Below are positions 1 through 6,027 of a stretch of DNA of 7,862 nt, piece after piece. The first letter of the stretch is position 1. Each line of letters opens with the position of its first letter. The position numbers were made by a program, and so were the translations under genes. The notes under the pieces were generated by a model that was not told where the DNA came from, did not search any database, and saw only the letters and a program-made list of their open reading frames with translations. This DNA comes from an uncultured Pirellulaceae bacterium (lineage in GTDB: Bacteria > Planctomycetota > Planctomycetia > Pirellulales > Pirellulaceae). The stretch lies in the NCBI GenBank assembly GCA_947258905.1, contig CAMYKF010000197.1, positions 1 through 7,862 on the forward strand, in the 5' to 3' direction.

Positions 1-1487
1 GGGCGTCCGTCGGGTGCGTCCAGGTGCAGACCTTCGGAGTGAATGCCGAGGATTCCGTTGATTTCGCTTCCGCCAGGAAGCACGGCGTGCGGGATCATCA
101 GGCCTTCACCCAGACATGAAGTCTCCTGGCCTTCCCGTTCCATTACCAGACGAATGAACTCATCCTGAGGCACCGGCATCGATGTGGAAACGGCATACAA
201 CTGGTTGGCCAGCGACGTGACGATTTCTTCCTTGGTATGACCGGCAATATTGACGGTAATGTGATGCTCGTCGAGAAAATCGAGCAGGCGTGCGCGATCC
301 AGTCCGCCTTCGCCCGCCAGTTGCAAGGCGAGTTTGGTGGCGCTGGGGCCGATCAGCTGGTTGATAGCCAATGTGGCCAGTCCGATGGTGGTGACCGCCG
401 ATCCAATCGCTGATGTCTCGCCACCAAATTGATCCTGCGTCAACAGGATCAGGCCAACTGCGACGCCACCATGGGGCAGCAAGGCCAGTCCCAAATAGTT
501 ACGGACCCGTTTGGTAGCTCCCGAGAGTTGCATGGCTCCGAAAGCGCCAAGATACTTGCCGCACAACCGGGCGAAGAAATACAAGGCCACGAAGCCCGCC
601 ATTGGCAACACGGCGCTGAAATCCAGACGCATCCCGGCGAAAGTGAAGAAGGCCGCAAACAGCACTCCGCCAATCTGGTTCAAATAAGCTTCCGCCGAGC
701 GAATGGTATCGTGCTGCAAGTTGGACAGGCAAAAACCGGCAAACGTGCAAGCCAGAATACCTGATACACCGCTGCCCACCGCCGCGCCCCATGAGGCAAG
801 GATGACAAACACGATCGAGGGACCCAGGAAGGCCGGGCCGACGATCGTGCGGGTCAGCAAGACTACGATTGCAGCGCAGGCCAGTCCGATCGCGAACGTC
901 AGTCCAAATTGCATGCCCACGGCGGCCATGGCACCGGTAACGCCGCCTTCGTCGGTAGCCAGAATCGCGCTGACAAAAACGAATACTCCCACCGCCACCA
1001 TGTCGATCAGCCCCACGCCGGCGATCAGTGTCCGCGTGAGGATTCCCCTGGCTCGCGCTTCCTGCACCACCAGCACGGTGGTCCCCGGAGCACCGGCAAT
1101 CGCGATCGCGGCCAGCAACATGGACACCGGAACATCGAGCCCACCAATAAACCGCAGGGCAAGAAACACAACCGCCGGCGTAATCGCGGCTTCACATAAC
1201 ATCAACAAGCCCAGTCGTTGCCGCGAGTTTCGCAGGCTGGCAAAGTGCAACGAGGCCCCGACGGTAAAGGCGATATAGCCAAGCACAAAATGCATGAAAG
1301 GCAGAAAACGGTCCAGCTGCTCGCCGGGTGTCAGGCCGGGCAGGTTTAGCGCCCTGAGAATAATGCCCGTTCCGATCCAGCCGGTTACCTTGGGCAGTCG
1401 CAAACGGCCGACCAGTTCGCCACCAACGATCCCGGCCAGCAACACGACGGCCAGGTCAAACAGGGGTTGGTCAAAGGCGATATTCAT
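1..1487 (-). CDS. Cation/proton antiporter with C-terminal PTS EIIA type-2 domain (3' end beyond window)
   Basis: I translated the minus strand from ATG at 1487-1485. It stays open for 495 codons to the window edge, so the C-terminus is missing. Residues about 8-388 form a hydrophobic antiporter domain of the CPA/Kef-NapA type (Na+/H+ exchanger fold). It starts with LLAGIVGGELVGRLRLPKVTG (17-37), has a LIDMVAVGVF segment (160-169) where the family carries its ion-binding acidic residues, a conserved Lys in RLCGKYLGAF (K311), and YLGLALLPHGGVAVGLIL (331-348). Residues about 398 to the end match the fructose/mannitol-type EIIA fold. MEREGQETSCLGEGLMIPHA (449-468) is the classic active-site block and H467 is the phosphorylatable histidine. 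A family member would exchange Na+ or K+ for H+ across the inner membrane, and the EIIA domain would sense phosphate from HPr or EI (inference). No good Shine-Dalgarno sequence precedes the ATG. An in-frame TTG at 1493-1491 is an alternative start. It is transcribed divergently from the permease-USP-EIIA gene. The ion specificity cannot be read from the sequence. Confidence 0.88.
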   Translation of the reverse strand, partial: MNIAFDQPLFDLAVVLLAGIVGGELVGRLRLPKVTGWIGTGIILRALNLPGLTPGEQLDRFLPFMHFVLGYIAFTVGASLHFASLRNSRQRLGLLMLCEAAITPAVVFLALRFIGGLDVPVSMLLAAIAIAGAPGTTVLVVQEARARGILTRTLIAGVGLIDMVAVGVFVFVSAILATDEGGVTGAMAAVGMQFGLTFAIGLACAAIVVLLTRTIVGPAFLGPSIVFVILASWGAAVGSGVSGILACTFAGFCLSNLQHDTIRSAEAYLNQIGGVLFAAFFTFAGMRLDFSAVLPMAGFVALYFFARLCGKYLGAFGAMQLSGATKRVRNYLGLALLPHGGVAVGLILLTQDQFGGETSAIGSAVTTIGLATLAINQLIGPSATKLALQLAGEGGLDRARLLDFLDEHHITVNIAGHTKEEIVTSLANQLYAVSTSMPVPQDEFIRLVMEREGQETSCLGEGLMIPHAVLPGGSEINGILGIHSEGLHLDAPDGR

Positions 1488-1534
1488 GGTCAACGAGACG
1501 AAACGAAAATTATGGCTGTCGATCAGTGCCCGGG

Positions 1535-1540
1535 ATTATA
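1535..1540 (-). promoter_or_regulatory. Possible -10 box for the antiporter gene
   Basis: The minus strand reads a perfect TATAAT here, 47 bases upstream of the antiporter ATG. At 17-bp spacing the -35 position (1558-1563) reads TGCAGC, which is a poor match to TTGACA. Only the -10 element supports the call, and it could be chance. Confidence 0.3.
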
Positions 1541-1586
1541 GCGCAGAAAATGGCCCGGCTGCAGGGCACTTGAGTAAAGGCACGCC

Positions 1587-1598
1587 AAACGGCCGTTT
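1587..1598. promoter_or_regulatory. 12-bp perfect palindrome in the divergent intergenic region
   Basis: AAACGGCCGTTT is self-complementary over all 12 bases. It lies between the two divergently transcribed EIIA-fused transporter genes, about 100 bases from each start codon. That is where a shared operator would be expected, but no regulator binding site is recognised and a single palindrome of this size may be chance. I see no other gene in 1488-1698. Confidence 0.2.
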
Positions 1599-1698
1599 CA
1601 CCCGGCGGCTTGCCACTACGCCAACCCATCTGCGGTTTTTCGATGGCGCACCATGATGGCCCTGATGCGGTCGAAAACCGCCACCACGTGGATCGGCC

Positions 1699-4350
1699 AT
1701 GCCAATCCCGTGTAGTGCTGGGCTGCCCATCCCCATACACTGCAGACGACGCGTTGCATCGATTCGCTGCGGGAACACCAAACTGAAAACGCTCGAACGA
1801 AGACTGGGCCTGGGGGCCGTGATTGCCATCAGCATCAGCGCCATGCTGGGCAGCGGTATCTTTGTCTTGCCAGGTCTGGCCGCCGCCAAGACGGGCCCGA
1901 TGGTCTGGCTGGCCTACCTGTTGGCCGGTTTGGCCGTGTTGCCGGCCGCCCTGTCGAAGTCGGAACTGGCCACGGCTATGCCCACGTCCGGCGGCACCTA
2001 TGTGTATCTGGAGCGGACATTTGGCCCACTTGCCGGCACCGTTTCCGGACTGGGACTGTGGTTCTCGTTGTTATTAAAAAGTGCCTTCGCGCTAATCGGC
2101 TTCGGTGCCTATCTGGGCGTATTGATCGACGTACCCATGCAACCCGTCGCCATCGGCCTGCTGTTTGCGATCACGACGCTCAATGTGCTGGGTGTCAGCG
2201 TGATCAGCCGGGTGCAAAAACTGGTGGTGGTCGTGGTTCTCGCGTCATTGCTGATTCTGGGGTTGGCCGGTTTGTGGACGGTGCAGGCCACCAATCTGGA
2301 ACAGGGATTTTCACATGGCGCGCAGGGATTCATTGCCGCGGCTGCCTTTGTGTACATTTCCTATGCGGGCGTAACCAAAGTTGCGGCGATCGCCGAAGAG
2401 GTCAAAAATCCGAATCGCAATCTGCCCATGGGAATCCTGATTTCCTGGCTGGTCGTGCTGTGCGTTTACGTATTTGTCGTATTTGTGCTGGTGGGAAACA
2501 TTCCCACCGCCCAATTGCTCAACAGCAATGGTACCGGCGAGCCCAATCTGCATCCGATTTACACACTGGCTACCGTTGTCCTGGGCCCAACCGCTGGCTG
2601 GATTGCCGCGATCCTGGCCATCATCACCATGGTTTCCATGGCGCTGGCCGGGTTGCTGGCAGCATCGCGATTTCCGTTTGCCATGAGTCGTGATAATCTG
2701 GTCCCGCAATCGATCCGCAAAATCGACTCGCGGCTCAAGACTCCCGTTAACAGCATTCTGATCACCGCCATCTTCATGGCGGCAGCCATCCTGTTTTTAC
2801 CTGTGGAACAACTTGCCAAACTGGCCAGCGCCTTTATGATCCTGGCGTTCATGTTTGTTTGTGGAACCGTAATCATTCTGCGGGAAACGGCTTTCGAATG
2901 GTACAAGCCGCAATTCCGGGCGCCCCTCTATCCGTGGCTGCAGTTTTGCGGAATTCTCGTGGGTGCTGTCCTGTTGATGGCGATCGGGGCCCAATCGCTC
3001 GGCGAATCGCTGCCGTCGGAGGCGTCGGTTGTGGTTCCGTTTTTTGGCCGCGAACGATCGCCGGAGACGCTGGTGCAAATGGGCGCGGCCCTGGCTCACG
3101 GGCGGCAGCTGGAAGTACTGCACATCACGGCCGTGCCGGAACAGGTCCATATCGGAGACGCCCTCGAGGATGACCCGCTTTCCATCTCGTTACGCCGTCG
3201 CATTCAGACCATGGCTGCCGAAGAGAACATTCCCCTGGAATACACCGACACCGTGTCGCACGACGTGGTTCATACGATCTATGACGTGGCACTGCGTGTG
3301 CACTGTGAATGGGTGGTGATGGAGTCCACGGCGCGCCGCGATTTCGGTGTCACGTTTCAGAATCCGATCGGCTGGCTGCAGGATCACCTGCCCTGCAACC
3401 TGGCGGTCTTCAAGGACGCGGGGATTCGTTACATTCGCGAAATCCTGGTTTACGCCGAACCCGGGCCGCACGACGCGCTGGTGGTTGCCACGGCCGACCA
3501 TCTGGCCGGCATCCACAATGCCAGGCTGAATTTTGTATGTGTCGTGGCTGATGATTCGGAACCTCACGAATTGCACGCGCGAGCTGATTATGTGGACCAG
3601 TTGCGCGACCTTTGCCTGGCACCGGCCAAGGTGGTCGTCATCCGGGACTCCGATGAACTGGCTGCCATTCAGCGGATTACCTCGTCGTATGACTTGCTGG
3701 TCATGGGTGCTCCGCCCGATCGGGGCCTGTACGGTCGTCTGGCGGGCTCACCCAAGGATGTACTGACACGTCGTGCAGAGTGTTCCGTTTTGTGGCTGAA
3801 GACACCGCGGACCCAGACACATGGCAATTTTGATCTGACAGGTATTCGCCAGCAGCAGGAATTCAACTTGCAGGATGCGATAGTTCCGGGCTGTCTGCAG
3901 GCCCGCGCAACCATTGGCAAGAAAGAGGAACTGTTCCGTACGGCGGCCGAATTGTTTTCCAGCCATTTTCAGGTGATCAGTATCGACGTCATCTACGACG
4001 CGCTCGTGGAACGTGAACAAATGCAGAATACCTCGCTGGGCCAAATCGGATTGGCCCTGCCCCATGCTACGTTGTCCGAGGCCCCGCGATCACGCACCTC
4101 CGTGGGCATGATTACGCTGGCCGAGCCGATTCAGTATGGTGCCAGTGATGCGTCCAAAGTGGATGTCTGTATCTTCACAATGGGTTCTCCCAGTGACCGC
4201 CAGGTGCACCTGAAAATTCTGGCCGAGATTTCACGGCTGACCATGGATACGAATTTCCTCAGTGAAATCCGCGCGGCGAAATCGGCCGATGAATTTCTGC
4301 CAATTATCCGTGGCTGTCTGACCGAGCCGTCTGGCGCAATAAATACCTGA
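1699..4350 (+). CDS. APC-type amino-acid permease fused to two USP domains and a PTS EIIA type-2 domain
   Basis: The 883-residue product has four modules. Residues about 37-432 are an APC-superfamily carrier with the TM1 substrate loop GSGIFVLPG (51-59), a TM6 block ending EEVKNPNRNLP (233-243), and about 11 predicted helices. Residues about 442-573 and 577-702 are two universal-stress-protein domains. The second keeps most of the nucleotide-binding loop (G670, P673 in place of Gly, G683-S684), whereas the first has lost it. Residues about 722-876 are an EIIA type-2 domain with NTSLGQIGLALPHATL (777-792), and H789 is the phosphorylation site. The likely role is amino-acid or related solute transport across the inner membrane, adjusted by nucleotide binding and phosphotransfer (inference from domains). 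Its substrate cannot be read. ATG 1699 adds about 28 unusual, Cys- and Arg-containing residues before the first conserved region, and CTG 1783 is a possible later start. It is divergent from the antiporter-EIIA gene and converges on the CDF gene. Confidence 0.9.
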   Translation: MPIPCSAGLPIPIHCRRRVASIRCGNTKLKTLERRLGLGAVIAISISAMLGSGIFVLPGLAAAKTGPMVWLAYLLAGLAVLPAALSKSELATAMPTSGGTYVYLERTFGPLAGTVSGLGLWFSLLLKSAFALIGFGAYLGVLIDVPMQPVAIGLLFAITTLNVLGVSVISRVQKLVVVVVLASLLILGLAGLWTVQATNLEQGFSHGAQGFIAAAAFVYISYAGVTKVAAIAEEVKNPNRNLPMGILISWLVVLCVYVFVVFVLVGNIPTAQLLNSNGTGEPNLHPIYTLATVVLGPTAGWIAAILAIITMVSMALAGLLAASRFPFAMSRDNLVPQSIRKIDSRLKTPVNSILITAIFMAAAILFLPVEQLAKLASAFMILAFMFVCGTVIILRETAFEWYKPQFRAPLYPWLQFCGILVGAVLLMAIGAQSLGESLPSEASVVVPFFGRERSPETLVQMGAALAHGRQLEVLHITAVPEQVHIGDALEDDPLSISLRRRIQTMAAEENIPLEYTDTVSHDVVHTIYDVALRVHCEWVVMESTARRDFGVTFQNPIGWLQDHLPCNLAVFKDAGIRYIREILVYAEPGPHDALVVATADHLAGIHNARLNFVCVVADDSEPHELHARADYVDQLRDLCLAPAKVVVIRDSDELAAIQRITSSYDLLVMGAPPDRGLYGRLAGSPKDVLTRRAECSVLWLKTPRTQTHGNFDLTGIRQQQEFNLQDAIVPGCLQARATIGKKEELFRTAAELFSSHFQVISIDVIYDALVEREQMQNTSLGQIGLALPHATLSEAPRSRTSVGMITLAEPIQYGASDASKVDVCIFTMGSPSDRQVHLKILAEISRLTMDTNFLSEIRAAKSADEFLPIIRGCLTEPSGAINT

Positions 4351-4373
4351 CACCGATCGGCAAAGACCGGTGT
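4350..4373. terminator. Weak hairpin between convergent genes
   Basis: ACACCG (4350-4355) pairs with CGGTGT (4368-4373) around a 12-base loop. It sits in the 26-base gap between the stop codons of the permease (plus) and the CDF gene (minus), where a bidirectional terminator is expected. The stem is only 6 bp and neither side has a clear run of T, so efficient intrinsic termination is doubtful. Confidence 0.3.
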
Positions 4374-4376
4374 GAT

Positions 4377-5297
4377 TCAGACGGAATGTTGCGGGTCCGG
4401 CGAATTCAACAGCACACGCACCCGTTCGGTTTCGGGCAGCTCGTTGCGGATGCGTCGTTCCACGTCATCCAGGACGGACTCGATGCGGACGGTATCCAGT
4501 TGATCGTCCAGGTCGAGATCGGCGTCGACGATCACCTCGGCGCTGCCAGCATAGATGGCGGCCAGCTGATTGATGGCGTCGACTTCCGGCGTGTCCAGCA
4601 CGGCCTGCCGCAGACGCTCCAGGTCATCCGGCGGCAACCCGCGACCGGCAATCAACGCGCGGGCCTCGGCGATCAGGAACAGCGACGCGCCAGCCATCAT
4701 GACCGCCGCCACCAGGGCCCCCAGTGCATCGAACAACACCAGTGCAAAGATCTGGTACAGCAACATGGAGACCAGCCCGACGATGCTGGTCGACGTACCG
4801 ATGACATCGCGAAAAAAAGCATTCTTGACCAGGGGCCGGCTAAAGCTGCCGAGGGCCGCGCGCAAACTGCCCGCTTCGCTCCGCAGCTTGCGCACACTCA
4901 GACTGACCGCGTAGCTGTTCGTGGCAATGGCCAGTACCAGCACTGCCAGCGCCAGCCAGACACTTTTCAAAGGCTGGGGCGAGACCAGTTGCTGATAGCC
5001 ACGCCCAGCGGACAGTCCGGCACCCACGACCAGCATCGTCACGGCCGACATGAGTCCCCAAAAATACGCCTCGCGGGCATAGCCGAATGGATGTCGCGTG
5101 TCTCGCGGGCGTGCGGCGCGGCGTTCCCCGATTACCAACAACGCCGAACCGGCGCTGTCAGCCAGTCCCTGCGCCATTTCTGAAAAGATCACCGCGCTAC
5201 CCGTCAACAGCGCCACGATCAAATTCGTCACGACGTCCAGCACGTCGACCAGAAAAGAGACAACAACGACGCGACGCGACGAGATGGAAGATGCCAT
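4377..5297 (-). CDS. Cation diffusion facilitator (CDF) family transporter with atypical metal-site residues
   Basis: The product has 306 residues, close to the usual CDF length. Six hydrophobic segments lie at about 10-33, 35-57, 79-97, 112-136, 164-181 and 184-210. A cytoplasmic tail (about 222-300) has the alpha-beta makeup of the CDF C-terminal dimerisation domain. The block RHPFGYAREAYFWGLMSA (68-85) is the family signature between TM2 and TM3. CDF proteins export Zn2+, Mn2+, Fe2+ or similar ions from the cytoplasm in exchange for H+. In TM2 the usual SExxHSLAD is SEMAQGLAD (39-47), so the metal-binding His is Q43 while D47 remains. In TM5 the subgroup's LLED is FFRD (161-164), giving R163 in place of Glu. 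The substrate and even metal transport are therefore uncertain. ATG 5297 lies 27 bases after the stop of the upstream membrane-protein gene, so the two are probably co-transcribed. No clear Shine-Dalgarno sequence is present. Confidence 0.87.
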   Translation of the reverse strand: MASSISSRRVVVVSFLVDVLDVVTNLIVALLTGSAVIFSEMAQGLADSAGSALLVIGERRAARPRDTRHPFGYAREAYFWGLMSAVTMLVVGAGLSAGRGYQQLVSPQPLKSVWLALAVLVLAIATNSYAVSLSVRKLRSEAGSLRAALGSFSRPLVKNAFFRDVIGTSTSIVGLVSMLLYQIFALVLFDALGALVAAVMMAGASLFLIAEARALIAGRGLPPDDLERLRQAVLDTPEVDAINQLAAIYAGSAEVIVDADLDLDDQLDTVRIESVLDDVERRIRNELPETERVRVLLNSPDPQHSV

Positions 5298-5324
5298 GGT
5301 TACGCGGGTTACGTGTCGGTCCTT

Positions 5325-5882
5325 TTATCCGGCAACAGCGGGCCACATCAGAGCGAAGATCAGGCCGATGATGATGCCATACACAACGCCGTCCACCACA
5401 TCCATGATGACGCGACGCTTGAACCAGATGGCATTCAGCACGCCCGACGAGGCGTGAGTCAGTACACCGATGGCACCGGCGATCTGGAGCACCTTCATGA
5501 ACATGTCGCTACCCGGACCCAGTGCCGCATAGGTGATGTAGGCGATGATGGCTGTCGTCACGAGGAAAAACACCAGGGTCAGTCCGAGGTTCACGCCCAT
5601 GTTCGGCACTTCCCACGTGCTGAGTACGCCCCGTGGCCCTTTCATATACCGTTCCCGAAACTCGTCGCTGTTCTGTTCCGCCTTGGCGTGCGTCATGGGG
5701 TACATATAGTTGCCGGGAGGAAGATTTAAACCGCTGACGGCATCCATGAATTCCTGTTCCTTTTCCAGTTTCTTCCAGTCGCCGAAGTGATGGGGCAGGA
5801 TGACCCAGGCCACAAAACTGGCCACAAACAATACAACCGAGATGATGATGATTGGCAGCCACAAGGCGGTCAGGAATTCCAT
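5325..5882 (-). CDS. Conserved four-helix membrane protein of unknown function
   Basis: The product has 185 residues. Hydrophobic helices lie at about 5-29, 97-120, 128-150 and 162-182. Between the first and second helix is a soluble, charged segment with HHFGDWKKLEKEQEFMDAV (31-49) and LPPGNYMYPM (54-63). It resembles an unnamed membrane-protein family I associate with planctomycetes and similar bacteria, in which a Pro-His start after helix 1 and a PPG-Y-M-P motif recur. That is recollection, and I know no function for the family. There is no signal peptide apart from the first helix and no catalytic motif that I recognise. Its ATG has a strong Shine-Dalgarno sequence. It is the first gene of a probable operon with the CDF transporter 27 bases downstream, so a role near metal or ion homeostasis is possible but unproven. 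Confidence 0.8.
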   Translation of the reverse strand: MEFLTALWLPIIIISVVLFVASFVAWVILPHHFGDWKKLEKEQEFMDAVSGLNLPPGNYMYPMTHAKAEQNSDEFRERYMKGPRGVLSTWEVPNMGVNLGLTLVFFLVTTAIIAYITYAALGPGSDMFMKVLQIAGAIGVLTHASSGVLNAIWFKRRVIMDVVDGVVYGIIIGLIFALMWPAVAG

Positions 5883-5889
5883 CGTTCAA

Positions 5890-5895
5890 CTCCTC
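5890..5895 (-). promoter_or_regulatory. Ribosome-binding site of the four-helix membrane protein gene
   Basis: The minus strand reads GAGGAG, followed by seven bases and the ATG at 5882. This is a near-ideal Shine-Dalgarno sequence and fixes the start codon. Confidence 0.75.
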
Positions 5896-5937
5896 GTCGG
5901 GGTAATCGGGATACAGACGATGCCTCGTTCCGCCGTT

Positions 5938-5943
5938 ATTGTA
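5938..5943 (-). promoter_or_regulatory. Possible -10 box for the membrane protein-CDF operon
   Basis: The minus strand reads TACAAT (5 of 6 to TATAAT), about 55 bases upstream of the first ATG of the operon. No convincing -35 is present. At 18-bp spacing the sequence is TATTCA, which matches TTGACA at 3 of 6 positions. The assignment is tentative. Confidence 0.25.
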
Positions 5944-6014
5944 ATCGGCTCGCCCCGTGAATGAATAGTTGTCACTCATTTGGTAAGATGTTCCGGTTGA
6001 TTAACTTTTAGCCC

Positions 6015-6019
6015 GGGAG
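6015..6019 (+). promoter_or_regulatory. Ribosome-binding site of the sulfatase gene
   Basis: GGGAG is followed by eight bases and then ATG 6028. It supports this ATG, which also begins a plausible export signal. Confidence 0.6.
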
Positions 6020-6027
6020 TAGCCCCT

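Noticed and set aside
429..1278. Open plus-strand frames opposite the antiporter gene
   Set aside because: They are low-complexity, rich in Ala, Thr, Pro and Gln, show no domain, and lie antisense to a convincing membrane protein that is open through the entire region.
1719..1729. Palindrome TGGGC-T-GCCCA near the permease start
   Set aside because: It is short, lies inside the annotated reading frame, and could be chance in GC-rich DNA.
4386..5183. 265-residue open frame opposite the CDF gene
   Set aside because: Its composition is rich in Gln, His, Asp and Arg without hydrophobic structure. It is the shadow of the real minus-strand transporter.
5282..5324. Direct repeat CGTAACC-CG-CGTAACC just upstream of the CDF start
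   Set aside because: Two 7-base copies in a short gap are easily due to chance, and the site matches no known operator.
5509..5979. 156-residue minus-strand frame overlapping the four-helix protein
   Set aside because: It is in another frame of the same strand, without membrane pattern or domain. The 185-residue frame has a strong Shine-Dalgarno sequence and clear helices.
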